Assembly (NCBI GenBank): GCA_031276545.1
Contig: JAISMW010000050.1
Coordinates: forward strand, 1 to 31,040
Length of the DNA: 31,040 nt
Origin: Tannerellaceae bacterium
GTDB taxonomy: Bacteria > Bacteroidota > Bacteroidia > Bacteroidales > Tannerellaceae
Reading direction: 5' to 3'
Shown: piece by piece, positions 7,341-15,748 of the stretch
How the letters are laid out: each line of letters starts with the position of its first letter
Numbering within the stretch: the stretch's first letter is position 1
Translations under genes and position numbers: made by a program
Notes under the pieces: generated by a model
Told to the model about the DNA's origin: nothing
Databases searched by the model: none
The model's input: only the letters and a program-made list of their open reading frames with translations

Positions 7341-9023
7341 ATGAATAAAAAGCTTGTGATGCGAAGAATAACGGACAGCTCCGATCCGGCGCTTGTCTCG
7401 GTGGAACGTACTTATACGGATTCTTTCCCGGCGGAAGAGCGGCGGGACTTCTCCTCCGTCAGGGAACTGGTGGAGCATGAAGCACGGTTCAACCTCTGCG
7501 TCCTGTACCGTGAAGAGCAGTACACCGGCTTTATCGGTTTCTGGCAATTCGACCGCTTCGCCTATATCGAACATTTTGCCATAGACGAATCCCTGCGCAA
7601 TGAAGGCTGGGGTGGAGTAGCCCTGAAGCAGTTCACCGGACAGTTCCATCCGATAGTACTCGAAGCCGAACCGCCCCGCGACGAATGGAGCCGGAGGCGA
7701 ATACGTTTCTACGAACGCGCCGGTTTTACAGTACATCAGCACCCCTATCTCCAGCCTCCCTACCGCACAAACGATCCCTGGATTCCTCTATGCCTGATGA
7801 CGCACGGAGACCCCGGCCCCGACCTCCGGATCGAACAGGTGATACAAACCGTTTACCGCCACGTCTATCATGCACTGCCCCATGACGGACTGCGCATCGG
7901 ATACGATGCAAAAAGAGCGGTTCAGAATCATACCGGCCTGGGCAATTACAGCCGCTACGTGATCGAAACCGTATCGAAATACGCCCCCTCCGGCCACTGC
8001 ATCCTCTTCGCTCCACGCAAAAAGGAAAACGCCGGACTGAAAACCATCCTCTCGCGTACCAACATATCCTTTGTGTTTCCGCGGGGAACGGCCGGAATCT
8101 TCCCTTCGCTCTGGCGGACACTGGGTATGACGCGGGAGATTCGCAAACAACGCCTCGACGTTTATCACGGGCTTAGCAACGAACTGCCCTTCGGGATCCG
8201 GCAAACAGGCGTCAAAGCGATCGTCACCGTCCACGATCTCATCTTCCTCCGCTATCCGGAATACTACAAACCGGCAGACCGGATGATTTACCGCTTCAAG
8301 TTCGAACAGGCCTGCCGCATGGCCGACAGAATCATTGCCGTAAGCGAATGTACCAAACGGGATATTATGTCGTTCTTTCATATCCCCGAAGAAAAAATCA
8401 CGGTGATATACCAGGGCTGCCATCCCGATTTCGGGAAACGGGTCTCCGAAGAGAAAAAGAAGGAAACTGCCCGCAAGTATGGTTTGCCTCCCTGCTTTAT
8501 CCTGTGCGTGGGAAGTATCGAAGCACGCAAAAACCTGCTGCTGGCGGTCAGAGCGCTTGCACGTATTCCGGATACGGTGCACCTGGTGGCGGCCGGAAAA
8601 TTCACGCCCTATCAACTGGAGGTGGAACGCTGCGCCGCGGAATCGGGAGTCGCCCCCCGTCTGCATATCCTCAACCGGGCGCCGTTTGAAGACCTGAAGG
8701 CGCTCTATCAACTGGCGACGGTCTTTGTGTATCCTTCTTTCTTTGAAGGCTTCGGCATTCCGGTAATCGAAGCGCTGAGCAGCGGCATTCCGGTGATTGC
8801 CGCCTCCGGTTCCTGCCTGGAAGAAGCCGGCGGACCCGGTTCGATATACGTCGATCCGAGCGACGACATCGAACTGGCGGCACGCATCACCGGCATCCTG
8901 CAGGACGATGGAACGGCAAAGAAAATGATTGAAGCGGGGAAAGAATACGTTATACGTTTTTCGGAACAGCACATCGCATCCGCGCTGATGAAACTCTACG
9001 CAGAGGTGGCCGGCACGGATTAA
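7341..9023 (+). CDS. GNAT acetyltransferase fused to GT4-type glycosyltransferase
   Basis: This 560-residue protein has two parts. Residues 1 to about 175 form a GNAT N-acetyltransferase domain, with the acetyl-CoA loop RNEGWG at 86-91 and the typical IRFYERAGF motif. From Leu184 (LRIGYDAKRAVQNHTGLGNYSRY) to the end it is a complete family 1/GT4 GT-B glycosyltransferase: TVHDLIF, ADRIIAVSECTKRDI, FILCVGSIEARKNL, and the nucleotide-sugar E-x7-E motif EGFGIPVIE at Glu469-Glu477. The glycosyltransferase part begins exactly where a free-standing enzyme would start, so this looks like a fusion of two neighbouring genes that lost the stop and start between them. Likely role: sugar transfer in cell-surface glycan assembly. 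The acceptors of both domains are unknown. Its stop codon overlaps the convergent CorC-type gene. Confidence 0.9.
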   Translation: MNKKLVMRRITDSSDPALVSVERTYTDSFPAEERRDFSSVRELVEHEARFNLCVLYREEQYTGFIGFWQFDRFAYIEHFAIDESLRNEGWGGVALKQFTGQFHPIVLEAEPPRDEWSRRRIRFYERAGFTVHQHPYLQPPYRTNDPWIPLCLMTHGDPGPDLRIEQVIQTVYRHVYHALPHDGLRIGYDAKRAVQNHTGLGNYSRYVIETVSKYAPSGHCILFAPRKKENAGLKTILSRTNISFVFPRGTAGIFPSLWRTLGMTREIRKQRLDVYHGLSNELPFGIRQTGVKAIVTVHDLIFLRYPEYYKPADRMIYRFKFEQACRMADRIIAVSECTKRDIMSFFHIPEEKITVIYQGCHPDFGKRVSEEKKKETARKYGLPPCFILCVGSIEARKNLLLAVRALARIPDTVHLVAAGKFTPYQLEVERCAAESGVAPRLHILNRAPFEDLKALYQLATVFVYPSFFEGFGIPVIEALSSGIPVIAASGSCLEEAGGPGSIYVDPSDDIELAARITGILQDDGTAKKMIEAGKEYVIRFSEQHIASALMKLYAEVAGTD

Positions 9024-10291
9024 GGGTCTATTTTTTTCACCAGCACCTTGTCGATACGCGCTCCGTCCATGTCCATTATTTCGAACTCGAAGGGAAGCCA
9101 CGACAATTTTTCGCCGGTTTGGGGTACATGCTGGAGAATCTCAAGAATCAGGCCGCTCAGGGTATTGTAGTCGTAATCCGCATAGAGGTCTTCCATATCG
9201 AAGTATTCAAGGAAATTGTAGAACGAATATTGCCCGTCCACCAGCAGGCTGCCGTCGGGACGTTCTACCAGTTCCTGCTCTTCCCCTATTTCCGGCATTT
9301 CGCCTACCAGAGCTTCCATAATATCTTTCAGGGTGACGATGCCCTGTACGTCGCCGAACTCGTCCGTCACGATACCGTACTTCACGCGGGCGCTTTTAAA
9401 CTGCTCAAGGGCTTTGTACACACTTAGGTTTTCCGGCAGATACTGTACGGGACGGATTAGTTCCTGCAGGGCGAAGTCGGCCGCGTAGATCCTCCCGAAC
9501 AGGTCTTTCAGGTAGACCACGCCCAGCATCCTGTCGAACGATTCGGCCGCTACGGGATACGTATTGTAGAGGTTTTCCTGCACCTTTTCGCGAATCTTCT
9601 CGTTGTTGTCGGTTATATCGAGCCATACCAGGTCGCTGCGGTGCGTCATGATGCTGCCCACGTTGCGGTCGCCCAGGTTGAACACCCGTTCCACGATGTC
9701 CTGTTCCACCTCCTGCACCTCGCCCACGTCAAATCCTTCCTTTACGATGGCCTTGATTTCTTCCTCCGTCACCCGGTTGTCGTCGGTCTGCGGGATACCC
9801 AGCAGGCGTACCGTCAGCGAAGTGCTTCTGGAGAGCAGCCATACAAAGGGGGTGGTGATGCGCGACAGGAGATACATCGGCTGCGCCATGATGCGCGACA
9901 CGGCTTCCGCCCGGTTCATCCCGATCCGTTTGGGGACGAGTTCGCCCAGCACCAGCGTAAAATAGGTCACAACGATAACAACCACTGTCTTGGCAATACC
10001 CAGTGAATAGGGAGACAGAGCCGGAAAGGATTCCAGCATCCCCGACATATCATGCGCAAAAGCCTCACCGGAATACAATCCGGTGAGGATGCCTATTAAT
10101 GTAATACCGATTTGAACCGTGGAAAGGAACTTATCCGGCTGCCCCGCCAGGCGCAAAGCGGTCTGCGCCGCTTTGTTCCCCTTTTTGGCATCGGCCTCCA
10201 GTCTTGATTTGCGGGACGACACCAGTGCGATTTCAGCCATCGAAAGAAGTCCGTTCAATAAAATAAGCCCCAAAATAATGAGAATTTCCAT
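9020..10291 (-). CDS. CorC/HlyC-family membrane protein (DUF21-CBS-CorC_HlyC)
   Basis: This integral membrane protein belongs to the CNNM/CorC family, implicated in Mg2+/Co2+ homeostasis and often annotated hemolysin. The domain order is standard: a DUF21 membrane domain with about four helices (starting MEILIILGLILLNG, with SRKSRLEADAKKG after the first helix), a CBS pair (GSIMTHRSDLVWLD..., KYGIVTDEFGDVQGIVTLKD), and a C-terminal CorC_HlyC domain (DGQYSFYNFLEYF). I place the start at 10291 rather than the in-frame ATG at 10321, because a TAnnTTTG box covers 10326-10319 and the family start is MEIL. The 423-residue length is normal. It converges on the GNAT-GT gene with overlapping stops. 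Confidence 0.9.
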   Translation of the reverse strand: MEILIILGLILLNGLLSMAEIALVSSRKSRLEADAKKGNKAAQTALRLAGQPDKFLSTVQIGITLIGILTGLYSGEAFAHDMSGMLESFPALSPYSLGIAKTVVVIVVTYFTLVLGELVPKRIGMNRAEAVSRIMAQPMYLLSRITTPFVWLLSRSTSLTVRLLGIPQTDDNRVTEEEIKAIVKEGFDVGEVQEVEQDIVERVFNLGDRNVGSIMTHRSDLVWLDITDNNEKIREKVQENLYNTYPVAAESFDRMLGVVYLKDLFGRIYAADFALQELIRPVQYLPENLSVYKALEQFKSARVKYGIVTDEFGDVQGIVTLKDIMEALVGEMPEIGEEQELVERPDGSLLVDGQYSFYNFLEYFDMEDLYADYDYNTLSGLILEILQHVPQTGEKLSWLPFEFEIMDMDGARIDKVLVKKIDP

Positions 10292-10318
10292 TCGTGATGT
10301 TATCTTGATTAGATGGGG

Positions 10319-10326
10319 CAAATATA
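10319..10326 (-). promoter_or_regulatory. -7 box of the CorC-family gene
   Basis: The minus strand reads TATATTTG. It overlaps the more upstream candidate start codon (10321), so the transcript would begin downstream of it. This decides for the ATG at 10291. Confidence 0.45.
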
Positions 10327-10358
10327 ATTGTTTTTAGCAGGATACGGACGGGTTGAAA

Positions 10359-10383
10359 ACAGAAAGTTTTTTTAACTTTCTGT
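10359..10383 (-). terminator. Hairpin overlapping the rhamnosidase stop
   Basis: The arms ACAGAAAGTT (10359-10368) and AACTTTCTGT (10374-10383) are perfect 10-bp complements around a 5-nt loop. On the minus strand the hairpin overlaps the TAA of the rhamnosidase gene and is followed by TTTTC. Confidence 0.6.
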
Positions 10384-12792
10384 CGTCACCGTCTGTTCGC
10401 CGGCGGAAAGGGCGTATTCCTTTCCTTTCCACACAAAGCTGCCCTCCGTATCGGGCGGAAGCGTAATCACCGCCTTGAGTACGCCTTTTTTATCCAGCGC
10501 GTACGATACGGAGATACTGCCCGACGGATGGGGCATCGTGCCCGAAACGCTCTTCAGCCCGCACAGCGAGGGGGCGATGCGTATCTTCCTGAAGCCCGGC
10601 GCCCGACTGTCGATGCCCAGCAGGATGCGGTAGAACTCTATATTGGGACTGGAACCCCAGGCATGACAGTCCGAACGCGAGGGTTCGGGCATTTCGGCCC
10701 AGGTGGTAAGTCCCAACGTCATCTGGTCGCGCCATATTCTGAGGTTCTCAAGGAGCAAATCGCCCAGGCCGGCACGGCTCATGGCCTGGTGTACATAGTA
10801 GCGGAAGTAAATGGTGGCCTGGGCTATCTCTTTGTCGGCCAGTACGGCGGTCATCAGCCGGGCGGCTTCCTCCTGCGTGAGGATACCGGCCAGTACGGCC
10901 AGCGAGTTTACGTGCTGCGAGAAAGCCCGGTGGTCGTGCGTATCGGCAAACAGTCCCCGCTCTTCGTCCCAGTATTTGCTGCGGATGGTATTGCGTATCT
11001 GTCCCGCCAGGTTTCTGTAATGCTGCGACAGGGAAGCCATCCCGAAGGCTTCTTCCATCTCGGCGGCGTCGTCGAGCGCCAGGATATAGAGCAGATCCTG
11101 AAACGCCGAATTGCCGTCTTTCTCGCGTACCGGCTCGCCGTTGGGGAAACCGGCCGACCAGTCGGCAAAGAACCATTCGGGCACGTAGCCCAGGCTCCGA
11201 TCCTTTTTCAGAAGCCGCTCGTACCAGGATATCACTCCCCGGAACGCCGGCAGCAGGCTGCGCAGATAGTCGGCATCGCCGCGGTACATCCAGTAGTCGT
11301 GCCCCATGCAGATCCACCAGAGCGAGAAGGAAGGAATAAACTGATGCAGCCCGGAGGGATAGCGGCTCATCGTAATGCCGTCGGGCACGATGGAGCGGCG
11401 TCCCTGTTCGAGCGCCAGCTTCACCATATACGGATCGCGTGTATTGAAGAGCGTCACCATCGCCTGTATGCGGGTGTCGCCAAAGTATTGCAACTGCTCG
11501 TAGTAGGGGCAGTCCATATAGGTTTCATTGGCGCAGAGGCGGGCTGTCCGCCAGCCGATATCCAACATTCTGTCCAGCTCCGGATGTCCCGGCGCCGAGA
11601 AGGCATATTCGTTCCTGAAGGGATAGGCCGAGAACGTGCCGTATACGTCATCCAGCGTAAGCGGTTCGTCGGCCGTCGTGATGCGCAGCTCCACGTAGCG
11701 CCATGTGCGCCACCAGAGCGACGTAAAGGCATGACCTTCCCGTCCGTCGGGCGTCAGCCGGTCTTCGTATCCGATAAACAGCTTGCCCTTCACGTTGTCG
11801 CGGTGATTCTTTCCGTTCAGGCGGTAGGATTTGGTGGTAGCCAGACTGTTGTTTTCATACAGCGCCTCGGCATAGCCAATCCGCACATCAGCCCCTTTCC
11901 CTCCGCTGAACAGGAGCGAAAAGTAGCCCGTCGTAAGCTGTTGATTGTCCAGCAGCAGGCGCACCGTCCGGTTGGCCGGAATCACCACCGGCGTAGTCCG
12001 TGTAGGAAAATCCTCCGGACAGACAATCCCTTCGGCGTCTGCCACGGCAGCCAGCCGCTCTGCCGTCATCTCCATCGGAGGAATAGGATTTGGCACCAGC
12101 GTCCGCCCCGGATAGTCGCGCGCCCCCTTCATGGCGCCCTCAATGCCGCTCCGGGCATTTTTCCACTGCGAGTCGTCGAACTCCGGCCTTTCCCAGCCTT
12201 CCGGCCAGGCCGCCATATCCAGCCATTCGCCCGGTCCGGCGGCGTAATAGCCGAGCACTGTCCAGTCCGTCCATGGCCGGTAGGCCTCATTCCGGGCTAC
12301 CCGCCAGGTGTCGCCGGTATTCACAGCAGCCTCGGCCGGCGAATTGCCCTGCAGGATAAATCCCGTCTGATTAAAACTGATTTGCGCCACAGGTTTCTGT
12401 TCGGCATAGTTCCACACCACGGCAGCCAGCGTATTTTTCCCCTTCTTCAGGAAGGGAGCAATGTCTACCGTCTCGAAATTCCAGTTGTACACATCCCCCC
12501 GCGCCGGGCCGAGGGAAGCAAAGTAACCATTCACATACAGCTTGTAGCGATTGTCGGCCGACACATGCACCACAAACCGTTCCGGCTCCTCTCCCAGTTC
12601 AAACGACTTCCGGAAATGATACACGCCATACACATTAGCCGGTTCTCCGGGTAGCGATATCCAGCGAGCCTTCCAGCGTCCTTCAAACAAATCGGGATTG
12701 ATGTCGGCCTGCTTATAACCGGCCAGACGTATTTGCGCGGTGAGCGGCAAATGCACGAGGAGAACAAAAAGAAAAACAATTCGAAGTTTCAT
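10372..12792 (-). CDS. Secreted alpha-L-rhamnosidase, GH78
   Basis: The protein should hydrolyse terminal alpha-L-rhamnosyl residues from plant or microbial glycans. Its 806 residues start with a signal peptide (MKLRIVFLFVLLVHLPLTAQ). Next come an N-terminal beta-sandwich region (about 40-150, with HVSADNRYKLYVNG and GKNTLAAVVWN), a further sandwich domain, and the (alpha/alpha)6 catalytic barrel from about residue 400. The catalytic-domain signature is DCPYYEQLQYFGDTR near residues 423-437, carrying the conserved acidic residues of GH78. A C-terminal beta domain (from about 720: GFRKIRIAPSLCGLKSVSGTMP) ends the protein. It is a single-gene unit with its own -7 box and terminator. The L-rhamnose operon in the same window would catabolise its product. 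No SusC/SusD pair is present. Confidence 0.93.
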   Translation of the reverse strand: MKLRIVFLFVLLVHLPLTAQIRLAGYKQADINPDLFEGRWKARWISLPGEPANVYGVYHFRKSFELGEEPERFVVHVSADNRYKLYVNGYFASLGPARGDVYNWNFETVDIAPFLKKGKNTLAAVVWNYAEQKPVAQISFNQTGFILQGNSPAEAAVNTGDTWRVARNEAYRPWTDWTVLGYYAAGPGEWLDMAAWPEGWERPEFDDSQWKNARSGIEGAMKGARDYPGRTLVPNPIPPMEMTAERLAAVADAEGIVCPEDFPTRTTPVVIPANRTVRLLLDNQQLTTGYFSLLFSGGKGADVRIGYAEALYENNSLATTKSYRLNGKNHRDNVKGKLFIGYEDRLTPDGREGHAFTSLWWRTWRYVELRITTADEPLTLDDVYGTFSAYPFRNEYAFSAPGHPELDRMLDIGWRTARLCANETYMDCPYYEQLQYFGDTRIQAMVTLFNTRDPYMVKLALEQGRRSIVPDGITMSRYPSGLHQFIPSFSLWWICMGHDYWMYRGDADYLRSLLPAFRGVISWYERLLKKDRSLGYVPEWFFADWSAGFPNGEPVREKDGNSAFQDLLYILALDDAAEMEEAFGMASLSQHYRNLAGQIRNTIRSKYWDEERGLFADTHDHRAFSQHVNSLAVLAGILTQEEAARLMTAVLADKEIAQATIYFRYYVHQAMSRAGLGDLLLENLRIWRDQMTLGLTTWAEMPEPSRSDCHAWGSSPNIEFYRILLGIDSRAPGFRKIRIAPSLCGLKSVSGTMPHPSGSISVSYALDKKGVLKAVITLPPDTEGSFVWKGKEYALSAGEQTVTTES

Positions 12793-12823
12793 AAAGTACA
12801 GGCATTAGATTTTGTTTGCGGAG

Positions 12824-12831
12824 CAAATATA
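12824..12831 (-). promoter_or_regulatory. -7 box of the rhamnosidase gene
   Basis: The minus strand reads TATATTTG about 32 bp before the ATG at 12792. About 20 bp upstream is CTTG, a near match to the -33 TTTG. Confidence 0.45.
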
Positions 12832-12983
12832 CATGATTTCCCGGAACCGCAAGACCGTTCCGCAAAAAACTTCCCGCCGTTCGCCGGGAAAGCCGTCGCG
12901 CGCAAATAGCGAATCGCCGCTATTCGCGGCTCAAATGATGAACAATAACCGGAATATCAACCTGCGGCAGATATTCTGTAATC

Positions 12984-13496
12984 GCAATAGGTTTAGACTT
13001 CGTCAAATGATTTTATATCGACACTGCAATATGTTTATACTTCGTATATTCCTATAGATTACACGCTGGTGAATTGTGATATGGTTCAGGTGAACCACGA
13101 CCTGAATGGTACGAGTAGAAAGGCTGATCGCATTTTGGTTCACCTTTTCTACTGAGAACAAAAGGCTGATCGCATTTCGGATCATCTTTTCTACGGAGAA
13201 CAAAATGCTGATCGCATTTCGGATCACCTCTTCTACTGAGAACAAAAGGTCGATCGCATTTCAGATTACCTCTTCTACTGAGAATAAAATGCTGATCGCA
13301 TTTTGGTTTTCCCTTCCTACCGGGTAGAAAAGTCGGTCATATTTTGGTTTACCTTTTCTACTGAGAACAAAACGCTGATTGTATTTTAGTTTGCCTTTTC
13401 TACATAAGAACAAAAGGCTGATCGCCGTCCGATTTGCCTTTTCCGAAAAAAAGAAAGGCTGATCGCCGTCAGGTTTGACTTTTCCGAAAAACTCCT
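12984..13496. repeat. 42-bp tandem array 2 (about 9 units) with a flanking 42-bp pair
   Basis: The anchor GATCGC or its variants occurs at 13126, 13168, 13210, 13252, 13294, 13335, 13377, 13420 and 13461, giving periods of 42, 42, 42, 42, 41, 42, 43 and 41. A typical unit holds GCTGATCGCATTTTGG, GTTCACCTTTTCTACTGAG and AACAAAAGG, with CCTTTT/AAAAGG able to pair. The last two units are a variant ending in TTTTCCGAAAAA. Just upstream, GCAATAGGTTTAGACTTCG (12984) and GCAATATGTTTATACTTCG (13026) are also 42 bp apart. The region lies between the divergent rhamnosidase and CoA-transferase genes. Open frames through it on both strands follow from the 14-codon period. Confidence 0.9.
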
Positions 13497-13642
13497 TGAT
13501 GTTTACCCGTGACAAAATATATTTGCGCAAACGTGTCAAATTGTATGGCATATCCGTATCATACAGTCTGACAAATAGCAGGAATAATGCCGGTTGCACT
13601 GTCATAATCATCGGCCGGATGCCGTCCGGAAGCGCATGGGTG

Positions 13643-13675
13643 TTTGTCGAAGTCTGCATTTTTCTGCTAACTTTG
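13643..13675 (+). promoter_or_regulatory. Promoter of the CoA-transferase gene
   Basis: TTTG (13643-13646), 21 bp, then TAACTTTG (13668-13675) is a close match to the Bacteroidota consensus. Transcription would begin near 13682, which rules out the long upstream in-frame extension and supports the ATG at 13724. Confidence 0.65.
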
Positions 13676-13723
13676 CGCCCCAGCAAACAGAAGGTATTAT
13701 TCATTCATATTAATCATAATAAC

Positions 13724-15217
13724 ATGGCATTAAAATTCATTACAGCCGAAGAAGCTGCTTCGTATGTACATCACGACGACAATGTGGGCTTCAGCGGCTT
13801 CACTCCGGCCGGCTGTCCCAAAGCCGTTCCGGCAGCAATTGCAAAAAGGGCGAAGGAAGCGCACGACAAAGGCGAGCCGTTCCAAATAGGCATGTTCACC
13901 GGCGCATCCACCGGCGACAAATTAGACGGAGAACTGGCGCGCGCCAATGCAATCAAATTCCGCACGCCCTATCAGTCGAACAAGGATTTAAGAGCGCTGA
14001 TGAACTCCGGCGGCACTCATTATTTCGACCAGCACCTGTCGGAAATCCCCCAGAGCCTGCGTTACGGCTTTCTGGGCAAAGTGGATGTAGCGATCATCGA
14101 AGCCTCGGACGTGACGGACGACGGCGAGATAGTCCCCACCTCCGGCGTAGGCATCACCCCGACGATTTGCCGCCTGGCCGACCGCATCATTGTGGAACTG
14201 AACAGCCTCCATCCTAAAGCCATCCGGGGGATGCACGACATCTACGAACCGGCCGACCCGCCCTGCCGCCGCGAGATTCCGGTATATACCCCGTCCGACC
14301 GCATCGGAACAACGTCCGTAAAGGTCGACCCGGCCAAAATAGTCGGCGTGGTGCGAACCGAAATACCCAACGAGGGAGGCGCCTTCTCTCCCCTCGACGA
14401 CGCTACCCTGGCCATCGGCCGCAACGTGGCTGAATTTCTGGTAGGCGAAATGAAAGCCGGACGGTTGCCGAAAGATTTCGTCCCCCTGCAAAGCGGAGTA
14501 GGCAATGTGGCCAACGCCGTACTGGCCTCAATGGGCGACAACAAAGAAATCCCGCCCTTCAACGTATACACCGAAGTGATCCAGGATTCCGTCATCAAAC
14601 TCATGAAAGAAGGACGGGTGAAATTCGCCAGCGGATGCTCCCTCACCGTGAGCAACGAGGTGCTGAACGACATCTACACCCACCTCGATTTCTTCAGGGA
14701 CAAAATACTCCTCCGTCCCCAGGAAATATCCAACAACCCCGAAGTGGCACGGCGCCTGGGACTGGTAGCCATCAACACGGCGCTGGAAGCCGACATCTTC
14801 GGAAACATCAATTCCACCCACGTATCGGGTACACGCATGATGAACGGCATCGGAGGATCGGGAGACTTTACCCGCTCGGCCATGGTATCCATCTTCACCA
14901 CCCCCTCCACCGCCAAAGAAGGGAAAATAAGCGCCTTCGTACCGATGGTATCGCACCTGGATCACAGCGAACACTCCGTAAAAGTAATCATCACCGAATA
15001 CGGCGTAGCCGACCTGCGAGGCACCTCGCCCGCCCAGCGGGCCCGCCTGATTATAGACCGCTGCGTGCATCCGGACTACCGTCCGCTGCTGAACGAATAC
15101 CTGAATATGGGAATCAAGGGGCACACCCCGCAAAACCTGAAATGCTGCTTTGCTTTTCACCTCGAATTAGCCCGCAGCGGCGATATGCGCCACGTGGACT
15201 GGAATGATTATAAATAA
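13724..15217 (+). CDS. Acetyl-CoA hydrolase / succinyl-CoA:acetate CoA-transferase family protein
   Basis: The 497-residue enzyme belongs to the Cat1/Ach1/AarC family of class I CoA-transferases. It likely moves CoA between succinyl-CoA or another acyl-CoA and acetate in the cytoplasm, linking with the acetate genes pta-ackA at the other end of the window. Family features: GFSGFTPAGCPKAVP near the start, GMFTGASTG, PLQSGVGNVANAVL, and the catalytic glutamate in YTEVIQDS (Glu284), which forms the covalent glutamyl-CoA intermediate in relatives. The C-terminal half has GSGDFTRSAM and VIITEYGVADLRG. The open frame extends upstream to 13475, but the promoter at 13643-13675 and the family N-terminus (MALKFITAEEAA) fix the start at 13724. 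The exact acyl donor cannot be read from the sequence. Confidence 0.92.
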   Translation: MALKFITAEEAASYVHHDDNVGFSGFTPAGCPKAVPAAIAKRAKEAHDKGEPFQIGMFTGASTGDKLDGELARANAIKFRTPYQSNKDLRALMNSGGTHYFDQHLSEIPQSLRYGFLGKVDVAIIEASDVTDDGEIVPTSGVGITPTICRLADRIIVELNSLHPKAIRGMHDIYEPADPPCRREIPVYTPSDRIGTTSVKVDPAKIVGVVRTEIPNEGGAFSPLDDATLAIGRNVAEFLVGEMKAGRLPKDFVPLQSGVGNVANAVLASMGDNKEIPPFNVYTEVIQDSVIKLMKEGRVKFASGCSLTVSNEVLNDIYTHLDFFRDKILLRPQEISNNPEVARRLGLVAINTALEADIFGNINSTHVSGTRMMNGIGGSGDFTRSAMVSIFTTPSTAKEGKISAFVPMVSHLDHSEHSVKVIITEYGVADLRGTSPAQRARLIIDRCVHPDYRPLLNEYLNMGIKGHTPQNLKCCFAFHLELARSGDMRHVDWNDYK

Positions 15218-15246
15218 GGGGGAAACTTCCCCTTTCTCCGAAACGC

Positions 15247-15285
15247 AAAAAATGTGATTCCGCGCACCGCAGGATCACATTTTTT
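15247..15285. terminator. Bidirectional intrinsic terminator
   Basis: AAAAAATGTGAT (15247-15258) and ATCACATTTTTT (15274-15285) are perfect 12-bp complements around a 15-nt loop, with A and T runs on both sides. It lies between the convergent CoA-transferase (plus) and lipoprotein (minus) genes and can serve both. Confidence 0.85.
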
Positions 15286-15298
15286 GTAGCTTCCCTTC

Positions 15299-15712
15299 TC
15301 ACCGCTTATTAAACGAAAGCGTCCGGCCGGGCTCTTCCGAGTCTACTACCAGGACGCCGGCGCCGAAGGCGTTGATGGACAGGTGGCCGCTCCGTTCGTA
15401 GTTGTCGGACGTGAAGTAGACGTTCGGGTATTTCACGCGGTAGGTGCCATCGGCTTCTTTGCCTTCGCGGTCTTCGTAAGACATGCCGTTGCCTACGGTC
15501 TCCCGGCGAATCAGGGTGTACGTGAAGGTGTTCTGGGAGAACGTCAGCGTATGCGTTTCCATGTAGGAATATTTGTATTTGCCGCCCTCGTAGATGCTGC
15601 CGGTTTTGTAGCTCACCCAGGTTGTTTCCTTCAGGAAGCCGGGGACGGGTTCTTCTTCAAAGCAGGAGAGGAAGAAGAGGAAGGGGATCAGTAAATAAAT
15701 CTTTTTTTTCAT
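15299..15712 (-). CDS. Small predicted lipoprotein, unknown function
   Basis: The protein has 137 residues. It begins MKKKIYLLIPFLFFLSC, a short signal peptide with a lipobox ending at Cys17 followed by acidic residues (FEEE). The mature part reads like a small beta-barrel (GFLKETTWVSYKT, MNTHTLTF-like alternating strands, then a YRVKYPNVYFTSDNYERSG stretch). That pattern resembles lipocalin-like Bacteroidota proteins, but I cannot assign a family. It lies 36 bp downstream of another lipoprotein gene on the same strand and may be co-transcribed with it. It ends just before the bidirectional terminator. Confidence 0.75.
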   Translation of the reverse strand: MKKKIYLLIPFLFFLSCFEEEPVPGFLKETTWVSYKTGSIYEGGKYKYSYMETHTLTFSQNTFTYTLIRRETVGNGMSYEDREGKEADGTYRVKYPNVYFTSDNYERSGHLSINAFGAGVLVVDSEEPGRTLSFNKR

Positions 15713-15748
15713 GCGAGGCTTGTATACGTGTTCAATATAATTGCGAAA

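Noticed and set aside
7788..9101. 437-codon minus-strand frame over the glycosyltransferase
   Set aside because: It is a shadow of the plus-strand GT-B domain, which has all expected motifs.
10528..12654. Long plus-strand open frame antisense to the rhamnosidase
   Set aside because: The minus strand encodes a full GH78 enzyme with signal peptide and catalytic motifs. The plus frame is a codon-bias shadow.
12905..12924. Hairpin AATAGCG-AATCGC-CGCTATT
   Set aside because: It is not followed by a T run and is not placed at a gene end, so I do not call it a terminator.
5467..13496. CRISPR-like interpretation of the arrays
   Set aside because: Units are contiguous with no unique spacers, and no cas genes are present.
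13003..13704. Open frames through array 2 on both strands
   Set aside because: These have the same cause: the period is near a multiple of three. The translations repeat 14 residues and resemble no protein family.
13475..13723. 83-codon N-terminal extension of the CoA-transferase
   Set aside because: It covers the end of array 2 and the promoter at 13643-13675. The family N-terminus starts at 13724.
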